A DNA stretch of 64,000 nucleotides from Thuidium tamariscinum (GCA_947034885.2 OX344752.2:21289386-21353385), one strand, 5' to 3'; shown: positions 43,444-54,660, numbered from the stretch's first letter. A program made the numbers and translations. The notes: generated from the sequence alone by a model not told the origin.

Positions 43444-45181
43444 ATTCTGGGTACAGGTGACTCAGCTCGATGGGAAGCCATGGAATTGTGGAAGAAGGAT
43501 GTGGACGTCAAAATCGGGCAATTCCTCGCAAATTCAACTGCGCAGACGGCGGCCCTAGCTGACTTGCGCTCAATGGTGTCCATCATCGTGGGCACTCCTC
43601 CAAACACGAATGAAGGAAGTCCTTCCATGTTGCAGTCAGCGTTGGAGGACGTCGACTTCCATGCCAGGGCTACATGTGAAGCCGTTGGGGTGATGCCGAA
43701 GTCCAAGAAGAAAATGAAGTCCCCTAAAGCCGGAGTAGCCACCGTTGTTGATTCAGCAGAAGAGAGAAGAGGTCCTCCTGGTTTGTCACGGAAAGAAGTG
43801 GGCAATGAGATCACTGCAGTGGCTGCAGACATCACGCTTTCAGATTCCGAGCTTGAGCGTCTGCCACCTGTAGCCCAAGCACTGAACTCAAAATCCATGC
43901 CCAAAGAGTGGAAGGTGATTGAGCGTGTGGTTCATGGATCAGTTGCACAGGCAGTTGCGGTCTCACAAGACAAAGTAGATGCAAAGCTTGTGAGTGGCGT
44001 AGGCCCAGAGTCCGCTTGGGAGGTGGCAACCCCTCGTCTGTCCCCATTGAGAAAACCAACAACCACGGCTGTGCCGCATAGCGAGGGAACGGGAGAAGTT
44101 GTGCATTTGGAGCACAACACAACTGAAGAAACCACACCAATGGAAGAGCATGAAGGAGGGGAAGACATAGCAGGAGGAGACTGGCTGCCAGGCACGCCTG
44201 ATAGCGGAGGTCCTGCTCCGCCAACTTCACCGTCTCGCAACGACCGCAACATGGTGAACGAGGAGGACAATGAGGTTGCAGTGGTGGCAGCGGAGAAAGC
44301 CTCGACCACACCACCCGTGGAGGAGCCAACTGAAGACCACGCGGCAGTTGTGGAAGCAGACCCTCCAGCCCCCGCAGCCCCTTCACCATCACAGCCGAAG
44401 TCGAAGAAACCCCCGAAGTTGCCTGTGAAGGTATTTCCCCTGCCCGACGTTCGCCCACTAACGTCGAGTGAGGTGAGACCTTCCGGTACCCTGGACCAAT
44501 GGCCTCAATTATTTGAATGTCCTCAAGTCAAATTAGTGATTTTCAATGTACATGGTACATTGTTAGATTGTAGTATGCTGTCAGAGGTGAATCCGAACCC
44601 TAAAATTAGAAGCACCGTGAACACAACACTGAGGAGGGTCATCTTCCGTCCATGGTTGAAGACCTTCCTTTGCCGATGCTTTGAAAATTTCAGTGTGGGG
44701 TTTTGGGGAAGCGGTAGTAAGTCGCATATGAATGATGTCCTGCCCACCATCCTTCGTGATTTGCCATGTGAGAATGCAGCCCCCTTGTTTGCCTGGTCTG
44801 GTGACGTTCTTGAGGGCGAGGATACTTTAGATGGCTGCACCCCTAAGTGGGGTAAACAACTAGAGGCAGTGTACTATAGATGGCCCTATTTCAGCGGAGC
44901 CAATACAATGATCATAGATAGTAAACCCGATAGAGTCAACTGCAATCCTGATGCTAACGTAATCATCAGCACCCCATTCTACGTGAAGTGGATGTGTTCA
45001 TTGGCAGATGACAAGGAGTACTTGAAACAGTACCTGTGGCCACTTTTGGAGGCTTGGAACTCATGCCTGGACATCACTGATTTCCGTTCCAAATTTCCCG
45101 AAATTATCAACGAATCCATGTCACAAATGCTGCATAGACGCCGAAGTGGACATCCATATGAGTTTCTCGATATTCTTGAAG
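43444..45181 (+). CDS. CACTA second gene: long exon with an FCP1/NIF-like HAD domain lacking catalytic Asp
   Basis: The exon continues the frame in phase 0 (ILGTGDSARWEAMELWKKDV). The first about 320 residues are disordered, rich in Pro, Ser, Glu and Val. An FCP1/NIF-type HAD domain follows (about 44527-45090). It has KLVIFNVHGTLLDC at the place of the DxDGTL motif, then VIFRPWLKTFL, FSVGFWGSGS, LFAWSGDVLEG, NTMIIDSKPDRVNCNPDAN and a final helix DKEYLKQYLWPLLEAW. The two catalytic Asp residues of DxD are Asn and His, so the domain should not dephosphorylate and may bind protein instead. A GTGAGG donor follows at 45182. Such a domain is not a usual CACTA part and suggests capture from a host gene. 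Confidence 0.72.
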
Positions 45182-45277
45182 GTGAGGGGACTAGCTGCCC
45201 CCGGGCTTGCATCCGTGAAAGCATCCCCTCACCTTCCCTTGGTCGTTTTATCTAATAGTCTGTCGATGTGTCTGCAG

Positions 45278-45358
45278 GGCAAGGGACAGAAGCGGGAGGC
45301 GAGGCCAAGGGTTGCATCGGGGGCGCCCAAGAAAGGTTCCGTTCCATCCACGAAATCG
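45278..45358 (+). CDS. CACTA second gene: 27-codon exon
   Basis: A TGTCTGCAG acceptor and a GTAAGT donor bound 81 bp. One frame gives a basic stretch (GKGQKREARPRV ... STKS) that would join the last exon in phase; the frame in phase with the previous exon reads GQGTEAGGEA. The correct phase is unresolved. Confidence 0.5.
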
Positions 45359-45680
45359 GTAAGTTGAACCGCTTAGCTTCTGTATATTTAGGGTTTTTGA
45401 CTATCAAAATTTTCATTTCCTTTTGGCCAAAGTATATTGCAAACTCCGTAGGTGAAGTCCTCATGAACGCAGTGACCTGATAGTCACGTTAAAGTTGTTC
45501 CATAGTCATTGTGAAGTCACATTCTAGAGATCGTAGTCATATCACATAGAAGTTATTTTTATTAATGCAGCCCTAACTGTCACAGACAATGCTAGTGACA
45601 ATTGAAAAAGTAGAGGAGGTAGCCGTAATGGTCGTAGTGAGATAGCATTTTAGGGGCAGCGAGTGCAGTGGTAGCAGGTT

Positions 45681-45688
45681 GTGTGGAG
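45681..45688. repeat. 8-bp target duplication GTGTGGAG, left
   Basis: The octamer directly precedes the hAT inverted repeat and recurs exactly at 62879-62886. Eight base pairs is the hallmark of hAT elements. Confidence 0.97.
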
Positions 45689-46023
45689 CAGGGTTGTCAT
45701 AACGGACGAGTCAGGGTCACCGGACGTCCCGGACGGACGGGCGAGGCGGACCGGACGACTCCATTTTTCAAAGTAGTGGGACTTTATTGGGTTGACACGT
45801 CAGCTTAGAAAACGAGATCCAAGGCGCAGACGTCTCCGTCAGGGCGCGGACTTCATCGTGTCACCGTCAGGGCGCGGACTTCACCGTCAGCGTCAAGGCG
45901 CGGACTCGAACAAGTAGGGCGCGGACTCGAACAAGTAGGGCGCGGACTCGAACAAGTAGGGCGCGGACTTCTGCGTGTACGTCAGGGCGCGGACTTCACC
46001 GTTAGTGTTAGGGCGCGGACCTC
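45689..46023. promoter_or_regulatory. hAT left terminus with subterminal GC-rich motifs
   Basis: The inverted repeat is followed by CGGACG-type motifs (ACGTCCCGGACGGACGGGCG near 45743). Then come about nine copies of (G)GGCGCGGAC(T/C), three of them in identical 23-bp steps with CGAACAAGTA between. Reiterated short motifs in this position bind the transposase in Ac (AAACGG). I infer the same role here. Confidence 0.7.
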
Positions 46024-46932
46024 AACATAAGGGATGACTTCACCAAAAAAAAATCATGGTAAGAAACTTATTTTTTAGCCCTTCGTAGGCTGTCAAAATT
46101 GGTAATTGTCAAAAGTTTCAAAGAACTACACCTGTTGAGAGATTTCAAATATCTTCTTCACCAAACCTTTTTTTACCTTGAAATGGTTTGAAAACATATT
46201 AAGAACATAGAGATTATTCCATGACAAAAATTTCACGGCAAAAAAACCAAGACTCAATCCTTACTCCTTAAAAAGGTGTCAAAGTTGAAAGTAGTGAAAT
46301 GTTTCTCACTACTACCCATCTTGGTAGATTTTGAATAACTTTTCTTTCCTAAATCTTTTGGCCTTGAAATTTGTCACATATAATTAACTTCAAGGTTATG
46401 CTGTGGAAAAAATTTTGTGGTTAAATACTATTTTTTGAGCTCACGGGAGGCTTTCAAAATTGGCCATACCAAAAAAATTCTCACTGCAAATTCGAAAAAG
46501 ACTTTTTCTTTATTGGTACCCCATTGTACAAAATAAAATAGCCACATCACAAACCTTGAAATTAAATTCAACTATCAAACCCAATTCATCATTGAAGTCA
46601 AAGTGCCTCTCATATTAAATAGAATTAGCCTACAAAATATATTACATGATTGCACTCACCAATGTTTCCAACATGCACGTCAAAATGTCAAATACAAAAA
46701 CATTATAGACATATTAGTCGGCTTCAATCTTTATGATAACCAAAAGTATTTATAAAATTCATGCATTGCAATTTGCAAAGTACAATAACAATACAATGAA
46801 TCTATACTTCCTAAATATGCCCACTTTCTCATCGGTTATCTAAGCCATTCCTTTGGCTTCTCGTCCATCTTTCTTTTAATTGCTACAATTATATTCAACT
46901 CTTAAAGACACGAGATCTACCATTGGTGCAAC
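46024..46932. other. AT-rich hAT left subterminal spacer
   Basis: It holds degenerate repeats of roughly 180 bp (shared phrases GGCTGTCAAAATTGG and GGCTTTCAAAATTGG near 46090 and 46450). No gene is seen. Confidence 0.5.
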
Positions 46933-49900
46933 TCAGTTATTGAAACGACTCGACCTACGAACTTCTTGGGCACTAGGATCCACTACATTAGCATCTCGAA
47001 CAACAACATCATCATCCTGTGGTGCCTCATCGCAGTTTGGATCATCCTCGTCATTGGCATCTTCGTTGCTGTCATATTCATCTTCTGCTTCACCACTATC
47101 TGTGGTCCAATGTCCCTCAATCTCTGAGTTTTCATTTCGAAGCTCTACAATAGTTTGACCTTGACTACGTTTGCGCTTGAACCTCTTATGTCGTAGTGCG
47201 TTGGGGTCTTCTGCATCAGAATTTATAGTGGGCCCACTTGAAACTCGAGGAACAACAAATGTCGGGGTTGACCTACTAGGTCCTGGTACGTATGTATCCA
47301 AGAACGGTTCTACCACCCTATTTGAGTCTCTTGCCCCTATTCCAAGGAGTGGACGATGAGTAGGCCTTGACGATGATGCTTCTCCAATATGTGGACCTTC
47401 TCTTCCTCCACGACCTCTAGTCCCTCCACGGCCTCCAATCCCTCCTCGGCCTCCAGCCCTTCCACGGCCTCCCATCCTTCCACGACCTTGTTGATATTGA
47501 CCCACTTCATGATGAATGGAGGGCCGAGGTGCCGTAGGTGGTCTACCACCAACAGTACTACGAGAAATGTTTTGAGGAGTCATATCAACATTTCTCATAG
47601 AGCCTAACCCTTCTTCAAAAGGTCTTTGGATGGCATTGGAAGTTGCTGGTGAAGATGGGTCTAGGGAATGTGGCGCTTGGCTAGTTTGGTCAGAACCAAC
47701 TAGAGTGGGTTCACGCGCAAGGTCTTCTGGTGCATCAATAAATGCAAAAACATCATTGTAGTCTACATGCTCTGGATCAAAACGCCTTCTCACATTACTT
47801 GCCGATTGATTCCTTCCAATGGGGCGAGCCATTCTTGCATTTCTAACGTTTCTGTCATGGTGTCGTTCAACAACAATATTGCTACGAACTGATGCTCCCA
47901 TTCTTGTAGGCCCTGTATTGCCATCTTGATTGTGAGAAGATCCTCCACAATTTGGATTTGCAATCCTCCCCATGTTTCCGCCACCATTTCCATTTCCATT
48001 TCCACCACCATTTCCATTTCCGCCGCGATTTTCATTTTCACCGCCACTTCCATTATTGCTTCCATTTCCATTTCCGCCGCCATTTCCTGGAGGGAGGTCG
48101 TCATCATTGTCGTTGTTGTTATGGGAGATGCCATCATCCACGTCATCGTCATTTGGATTGGCGGCCTCTGAAGAAGATGACAAAGCTTGGACTTCTGCGA
48201 CCCCTTCATTTTGAGGAGGAGGAGGTGAAGGACTGCGACGAGGATTAGGTACCCAAGGACCCCAACGACCACCAACGGGTTCTTCCTCTCCATCGTCAGC
48301 ATCTCCATAGTAGTTTCTCGCTTCCTCGAGGTGATCGGCACCTCGCCTCCAAAGATCTGGGTTCGCCGGATACTCTTGAGGTGCTTCATTGGCTTCCACA
48401 CCAACTTCTTCTTCTTCCTCTGCTTGCATTGCGTCAAATTCCCAATTGCGTTCATTCAAAGGGATCGGACCAAGGGCATCTGGATTGGAATCCTCCGAGT
48501 AGATATTTGCATCATACCAACGAACTGGATCGGCTCCTGGTCTTTCCTGAAGTACACGGCTATTAGTATAAATATATACCAATGACTCTGCCTTCGCGGG
48601 GGCTAATCGATTTCGGACCCTATTGTGAATAAAGGAATACATACTCCAATTCCTTTCACAAGAGCTGGCCGAACACGTGAGGGATAGAATACGCACGGCA
48701 ATTTTTGAAAGAGCCCGATCTCCAACCCTATGCCACCATTGGTGGGGAAGCATTTGTGTCACACGGATGTTGGGTGTCTCAGCTGCACTGTACGGTCCAC
48801 TACCCTCCTCAAATTGAGTTAATTCCGCCAACACATCATCAAAAGTGACACCCACTACATCTTCCATTTTGTGGATGACTCTGTACAATGCACGTAGCGC
48901 AGTTCCGTCTACCCTGAGCGCCACGTTATCCAAGAGGTATGGATTCAAAAGGGCCGCGGCATAGTGCGTATCTTCAAAAATCATGTCCCATCTTTCATTG
49001 AAAGATCTCTCCAAAGTGACTGCTATGTCATCTCGTAAGCTAAAAGGTGGTTCTCTCAAAGAATACACGTGTCCTCGCAAGTTGTGCATCACGAGCCACG
49101 CCCGACCCATGGCTGGTTCTCGTCCATCAAACACACGCAAAGCCTTCAATACGTCTTCAGCCATGTACACGTAATTCACACATCGTTGCCAAAAGGCCAC
49201 ATCTTCAATGGTTCTTCTGACATTACGTGAAGCGGTAGCTGCCTGTGGTCCATTCTGTTCGTTTCGTAGGGTATCATAATAATTTATAACACGGGGGTGG
49301 TTATTCAACCGCTCCAAGACTCCTCTGAGTTTGACCACTCGCTGTAACATGAGGAAATTACAAGCAAAGCGAGTTTCGCTAGGCACTACGAGTTGTAGGT
49401 TTGGACTCAACTCACGAAAAACCGACATGGTTGCATGATGGTTTCGAATGTATTGGCACAATCTTCTTGCCCTGTCAATTAAATCGGAAAATTCCTGAAT
49501 CTTGGCCCAATCTTCCAACATCAAATCCAATGCATGTGCCATGTAGCCTTGCGCAAATATGTGCGGATAGGTTAGAGTAATGTCTCTCAATGCCCCAAGC
49601 ATGTTTGCTGCATTATCTGTGCAAACTTGTGTCACATATTTGGAACCCACCTTCTCAATGTAAACTTTCATTTGGTCTGCTATATAGCGCATGGTTTTCT
49701 TTTGTGAGGTAGTGTCAATTGACCCCAAAAATACATCACCTGCGGGGCATGACATCATCACATTCATGAGGGGCCTCCGATTGACATCATCCCAACCATC
49801 GGTGCATATCGTCACCCCATAGTGCTTGACAGCAAAACCAACCTTCTCTTCAATCTTCTTCTCGATTTGCAACCTCCTTGGTTCAATTAAATTAGTTCTG

Positions 49901-50529
49901 AACTGATGGTAAGAAGGCGGACTATATTCAAACCTCGCCACTGAGGTTGCCCTCACAGCCTCAATGAAGGCTGGATGCCTTGCCACATTAAATGGCACAT
50001 TTGCTTCATAGAAAAAACTTGCCCACTTGTCATCCAACTCCTTCCTCTTTGCAATGTTGAATGCGTCCGCCATGCGTCTCTGACGTAATGATCCTGATCT
50101 TATAGAATTTGAACCTGCAAGACTATTGGACGTTTGTAGAATTTCATTTCCTTCAGGAACGTTTGCCCGTTCTTCCGCTCTCCCACCAGTGACCCCATCC
50201 GTCACCTCATTTTCAGTGGCTTCGCTTGAACTTGCAAGTGGAGTTGCTCTAGCCGGTCCACTGTGAATTGGTTCTCCTTCACACATGTTCCCGGCATCCA
50301 CTCGTAGTGGGACAAAACCTGCACAATTGGCAAACCTATGTCGCACTTCACGAGGCATATTTGGACAAATTGACCTCTCCGATTTTGCGCCATATCCGAA
50401 ATGTGCAAAAGCACGCTCACGTTTGTAACAGAAGGTCCCAGTACAGAAAACACAAGTCACTTTAGTCCCATTCTCCGTGAAGTTCAGCCACGGTTCCCAG
50501 TCCTTGGTCTGCCTCCTCTGACTTGCCAT
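46933..50529 (-). CDS. hAT transposase, 1198 aa, apparently intact
   Basis: I start at the ATG of MASQRRQTKDWEPW; the frame is open a little further up but without another ATG. A BED-like zinc finger (CVFC near residue 26, then His and Cys) is followed by a DUF659-type core with TICTDGWDDVNRRPLMN (Asp 244) and VTQVCTDNAANMLGAL (Asp 305). The C-terminal dimerisation region (SLTCSASSCERNWSMYSFIH, Glu 625) completes the D-D-E triad. The last about 530 residues are extra: acidic stretches, an Asn/Gly-rich tract and an RGG-rich box (about residues 1075-1105). Typical plant hAT transposases end near the dimerisation region. No stop or shift is seen, so it may be active. A TATA box at 50783-50790 and a GGGCGCGGAC cluster lie upstream. 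Confidence 0.93.
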   Translation of the reverse strand: MASQRRQTKDWEPWLNFTENGTKVTCVFCTGTFCYKRERAFAHFGYGAKSERSICPNMPREVRHRFANCAGFVPLRVDAGNMCEGEPIHSGPARATPLASSSEATENEVTDGVTGGRAEERANVPEGNEILQTSNSLAGSNSIRSGSLRQRRMADAFNIAKRKELDDKWASFFYEANVPFNVARHPAFIEAVRATSVARFEYSPPSYHQFRTNLIEPRRLQIEKKIEEKVGFAVKHYGVTICTDGWDDVNRRPLMNVMMSCPAGDVFLGSIDTTSQKKTMRYIADQMKVYIEKVGSKYVTQVCTDNAANMLGALRDITLTYPHIFAQGYMAHALDLMLEDWAKIQEFSDLIDRARRLCQYIRNHHATMSVFRELSPNLQLVVPSETRFACNFLMLQRVVKLRGVLERLNNHPRVINYYDTLRNEQNGPQAATASRNVRRTIEDVAFWQRCVNYVYMAEDVLKALRVFDGREPAMGRAWLVMHNLRGHVYSLREPPFSLRDDIAVTLERSFNERWDMIFEDTHYAAALLNPYLLDNVALRVDGTALRALYRVIHKMEDVVGVTFDDVLAELTQFEEGSGPYSAAETPNIRVTQMLPHQWWHRVGDRALSKIAVRILSLTCSASSCERNWSMYSFIHNRVRNRLAPAKAESLVYIYTNSRVLQERPGADPVRWYDANIYSEDSNPDALGPIPLNERNWEFDAMQAEEEEEVGVEANEAPQEYPANPDLWRRGADHLEEARNYYGDADDGEEEPVGGRWGPWVPNPRRSPSPPPPQNEGVAEVQALSSSSEAANPNDDDVDDGISHNNNDNDDDLPPGNGGGNGNGSNNGSGGENENRGGNGNGGGNGNGNGGGNMGRIANPNCGGSSHNQDGNTGPTRMGASVRSNIVVERHHDRNVRNARMARPIGRNQSASNVRRRFDPEHVDYNDVFAFIDAPEDLAREPTLVGSDQTSQAPHSLDPSSPATSNAIQRPFEEGLGSMRNVDMTPQNISRSTVGGRPPTAPRPSIHHEVGQYQQGRGRMGGRGRAGGRGGIGGRGGTRGRGGREGPHIGEASSSRPTHRPLLGIGARDSNRVVEPFLDTYVPGPSRSTPTFVVPRVSSGPTINSDAEDPNALRHKRFKRKRSQGQTIVELRNENSEIEGHWTTDSGEAEDEYDSNEDANDEDDPNCDEAPQDDDVVVRDANVVDPSAQEVRRSSRFNN

Positions 50530-50782
50530 TGCATTCACAGATAATTTGAAATGCCTTCCCCTTCTTTGTGCTGAATTTAAGAAGACAGAAGATCTAACGG
50601 GCAAAGTATCAGTAACATCAGTTAGCGCTAATCCACTGCTTGAACTGATTTTGACATCACCTCAGCAGCAAACCAGGGCAATCTGCCACCCAAGTAGACT
50701 CACAAGGAGCTCAAAATGAATTGAAGTCCAAGAGATAGAGGCCAAGGTGACAAATGTAGGGAATGCAAGGTTCAGGATTTCC

Positions 50783-50790
50783 TTTATATA
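50783..50790 (-). promoter_or_regulatory. TATA box of the hAT transposase gene
   Basis: TATATAAA on the minus strand lies about 255 bp before the transposase ATG and directly downstream of the motif cluster 50803-51314. Confidence 0.65.
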
Positions 50791-50802
50791 CTTGGGGAAG
50801 GT

Positions 50803-51314
50803 AGGGGCGCGGACTTCACCGTTACAGGGCACGGACTTCAATCCCAAAGTCTATGCACACCTAAATCCCTGCCGTCAGGGCGTCGACTTCAGGGTGGGGA
50901 CTCCTGCACAGGGCGGGGACTCCAGGGCGCGGACGGGAAGTCAGGGCGCAGACTTGAGGGCGGTGAACTTTGACAACGTTCAAAATGCACACCTGAATCC
51001 CTAGCGGTCTGGGCGGGGACGGGAAGGCAGGGCGCGGACTTCAGGGCGGGGACGGGAAGTCAGGGCGCGGACTTCAGGGCGGGGACGAGAAGGCAGGGCG
51101 CGGACTTTAGGGCGGAGAATTTGTGAACTTTGACAACCTCCAAAATGCACACATGAATCCTTGGCGTCAAGGCGGGGACGGGAAGTCAGGGCGGGGACTT
51201 CAGGGCGGTGAACTTTGACAACGTTCAAAATGCACACCTGAGTCTGGGCGGGGACAGGAAGACAGGGCGTGGACTTCAGGGCGCGGACTTGAAGTCAGGG
51301 CGCGGACGTCCTCG
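50803..51314. promoter_or_regulatory. GGGCGCGGAC motif cluster at the transposase promoter
   Basis: Roughly 20 copies of GGGCG(C/G)GGAC, often as TCAGGGCGCGGACTTCAGG, alternate with a repeated AACTTTGACAAC(G/C)T(T/C)CAAAATGCACAC phrase (near 50967, 51134, 51212). The same motif fills both hAT termini, so the transposase could bind its own promoter. Binding is inferred. Confidence 0.7.
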
Positions 51315-52289
51315 TCCAGCACTATTTGCAGTGCACTTGGGTACGAGATTTTTGAATTCACCTTTTGTTGGAGCGGGAGAACCATTAATGTAACCAATAC
51401 AGCTTGTTCTAAATTCAGAGAACACCATGACAGCAAGATGCCACCTTAAAGAGCTGAACGGCCTAAGATTTGGAAGGTATTTATGGAAGTGCATGTCCCG
51501 TTTCTTGTGTTGCAAGATGTCATTCCTTAGTTCTCCTAACCATTTTACCACTTTGAAGCAAGAAATATTTTATTTCCCCAAAAAATCACACAAATTCTTT
51601 GATTTAGGAATGTTTAGGAAATACTTAATAAATGTATAGGACATACTTAAACCATATCATTCATACAAAACCTTTGGCTTTGTTGTTTAATAAATGCAAT
51701 GGTTTAGGGTTCTTTTCTTTTAAAAAAAGAAGATACCAAAATTAAGAGATCAACAAAAAGAGATTGCAAAGGAACTTCTTGAAAAACCATGTCCCCTTCT
51801 TTGATTTGGAAGATGTCATTGTTTACTTTGTAAAGAAACAACATTGAAGGGAAATATATGTACTGATGAAAACAAACAACTCAAAATATTTTGTTTTTCA
51901 CTTTCAACATTCCTCAAGCAAATTCTTTGTTTGCGTAAAGGCTACGTTTCATAAATTATGCTCAATTTTGTTGAATGTTTAAAGTATTATTGTAATGCTA
52001 AAAGGGATTATTTATGAAATGAAAGTTATTCAATTCTTGTAGACTGATGTTCACCACATTCAATTCCTTAAACAATTGCTGTAGGGGAACAATTCTGGTT
52101 TACGATTAATTAAATCTTACATTCTTTTGGATTTACGTAAACAAATTCATTTTTGTTTTATATTTCATACAAGGGATTTTTTTAAATGAATTTCTATTGC
52201 TTTGTTTGTTTTTTGTTTTTTGTTTTTAAAACGAGTGGCAAACCATTGCATTAAATGAATACTATTTTGTTTTATTTCAATCACATGGA
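51315..52289. other. hAT internal non-coding DNA
   Basis: The first 230 bp resemble 54690-54905 (GGAGCGGGAGAACC..., CAGCAAGATGCCA, TTTGGAAG), showing an internal duplication. The rest is AT-rich without a gene. Confidence 0.5.
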
Positions 52290-53107
52290 AGGGATTCACT
52301 TTTGACCATTTTAACTACAACTCTACAAGGGATTCTTTTTAAACGAGAACTTAGATCTTCCATTCTCTTGGATTCACGTGAAGGGAATTGTTTTTGTGGA
52401 TGCTTGTTACAACTAATTCGTGTAGCCTAAGGTATGAGCATCATACTCTTGAATTCACTATTCTTATAAGGGGATGCATTTTTGACCATTTTAACTACAA
52501 GGGATTCTTTTTGAACGAGAACTTAGATCTTCCATTCTCTTGGATTCACATGAAGGGAATTGTTTTTGTGGATGCTTGTTACAACTAATTCGTGTAGCCT
52601 AAGGTATGAGCATCATACTCTTGAATTCACTATTCTTATAAGGGGATGCATTATTGACCATTTTAACTACAAGGGATTCTTTTTGAACGAGAACTTAGAT
52701 CTTCCATTCTCTTGGATTCACGTGAAGGGAATTGTTTTTGTGGATGCTTGTTACAACTAATTCGTGTAGCCTAAGGTATGAGCATCATACTCTTGAATTC
52801 ACTATTCTTATAAGGGGATGCATTATTGACCATTTTAACTACAAGGGATTCTTTTTGAACGAGAACTTAGATCTTCCATTCTCTTGGATTCACGTGAAGG
52901 GAATTGTTTTTGTGGATGCTTGTTACAAATAATTCGTGTAGCCTAAGGTATGAGCATCATACTCTTGAATTCACTATTCTTATAAGGGGATGCATTATTG
53001 ACCATTTTAACTACAAGGGATTCTTTTTGAACGAGAACTTAGATCTTCCATTCTCTTGGATTCACGTGAAGGGAATTGTTTTTGTGGATGTTTGTTACAA
53101 ATAATTT
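52290..53107 (+). repeat. 172-bp tandem repeat, about 4.5 near-identical copies
   Basis: Starts of the unit at 52388, 52560, 52732 and 52904 are exactly 172 bp apart. The unit includes CTTAGATCTTCCATTCTCTT and ATTCGTGTAGCCTAAGGTAT. Copies differ at only a few sites. Older diverged versions of the same phrases (GATTCAC(G/A)TGAA, GAACTT) extend from about 52080 to 53540. Identical 66-codon frames in each unit are by-products. Confidence 0.93.
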
Positions 53108-53745
53108 TTTTTAAACTTCCAAGTTCAGTTTCTTAGATTCACGTAGAAGGTAGTCATTTCTAAATAAAAGGTACAAGATATTCTTCTTTTGAATGAGAAC
53201 TTTACATTATTTTGGATTCACATGAAAAGATTCACTTTCTTGAATAATTGATAGAATGCATTTTTTAAATGAACAAATGAGTTTCATTTCTTCAAATCCA
53301 TTATTCATAAGCAAAGATTCTTTTTTTCTGCATAATAACTACAAGGGTTATTGACTTATTGTGGGGAAATGGAAAATTATAAGTTATATTTTGTTCTTAA
53401 TGTGAAAGGATCCATTTTTATAAATACTTGTTACAATGGATTCTTCCTTAATAAAACGTACAACTTAAATTGAAGTAGAAAGGTTGTAAATGGAATCCAC
53501 AATTAGAAATAATTGCTACAATAAAATCTTTTTTACATGAACTTAGAAGACATATTTTTCAGATGCATGACATAGGTTCTTTTCCGAAGGTTTAGAATAC
53601 ATTGATTTGTTTTTTAATTCAACCCTAAAACCATCTGAAATGAAGTCAAACAATCCAAACTCAAACCCTAAACCCTAATACTCCAAACCCTAAACCCTAC
53701 ACTCCTAAAACCTTTGAACCAAAGAAGCCAAGGAGTTGAAGGGAC
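53108..53745. other. Diverged satellite-like DNA
   Basis: Decayed copies of the 172-bp unit are followed at 53640-53715 by telomere-like AAACCCTAAACCCTA runs, which are short and imperfect. No gene is seen. Confidence 0.45.
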
Positions 53746-54660
53746 GCTAGGTCAGGGCGCGGACTTCAAGGCGTGGACTCCAGCACAGGGCGCGGACTCC
53801 AGTGCGCGGACTCCTGGACAGGGCGCGGACTCCAGGGCGCGGACTCCTGCACAGGGCGGGGACTCCAGGGTGCGGACCATTCTTGGTGCGCAAACGTGCA
53901 TGCAAAGAAGAAGAGGTTGACCTCCCGCATGGGATCCCTCCTTGCTCCTATTTATTGCTCTTGGAAGATGGTGTCCCTCCTTTTCATGGAAACCGGGAAC
54001 CATTAAATTTAGTCATGCCGTCTTCTACATTATGGAGAGACACGAACGCTTTCTCTCACTAATGTTTTCGTTACATTGTCTGTGTCATGGCGCGGACTTA
54101 ATGTCAGGGCGCGGACTTGAAGTCAGGGCACGGATACAGCACAAGAGAGGACTTTGAAATGCGATCGGGCATGAGAACCAGGGAAGCCAAGGAGTCGGAG
54201 GCTTGAACTTCACTGCATTGGCGCTACTCAGGGCGTGGACGTCAGGTGAGGGCGCGAACGCCAGGGCGCGAACCATTCTTGGTGCGCAAACATGCATGCA
54301 CTGCAAATGAGGTTGACTTCCCGCATGGGATCCCTCCTTGCTCCTATTTATTGATCTTACAAGATTGTGTCCCTCCTTTCATGGAAACCAGGAACCATTA
54401 AATTCAGTCATGCCTTCTTTTAGATTCTTTATAGTGATGGAGAGACAAGAAAGCTTTCTCTCACCAATGTTTTCGTGACATTGGCTATGTCAGGGCGTGG
54501 ACGTAGGGCGCGGACTTGAGGGCGGACAATTCTAATACGTGGCGCGGACTTCATGTCAGGGCGCGGACGCCAGGGCGCGGACTTGAAGTCAGGGTGCGGA
54601 CGTCAGGGCGCGGACTTGAAGTCAGGGTGCGGACGCCAGGGCATTCAGCACAAGAGGGAG
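53746..54660. promoter_or_regulatory. GC-rich motif clusters with a duplicated module inside the hAT element
   Basis: Three motif groups (53750-53880, 54085-54275 and 54490-54650) contain GGGCGCGGAC copies. The segment 53870-54090 (TTCTTGGTGCGCAAAC, CCGCATGGGATCCCTCCTTG, CTCCTATTTATTG) recurs at 54260-54490. The TATTTATTG after each cluster could act as a weak TATA box for plus-strand transcription, but no gene follows. It may be a duplicated promoter that lost its gene. Confidence 0.55.

Noticed and set aside
47926-48248. Plus-strand Phe/His-rich and Ser/Pro-rich frames
   Set aside because: They are antisense to the Asn/Gly-rich tract of the hAT transposase.
52388-53104. Four identical 66-codon proteins
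   Set aside because: They are frames opened by the 172-bp satellite, with no codon or domain evidence.
53640-53715. Interstitial telomere (AAACCCT repeats)
   Set aside because: Only a few imperfect copies are present, within decayed satellite DNA.
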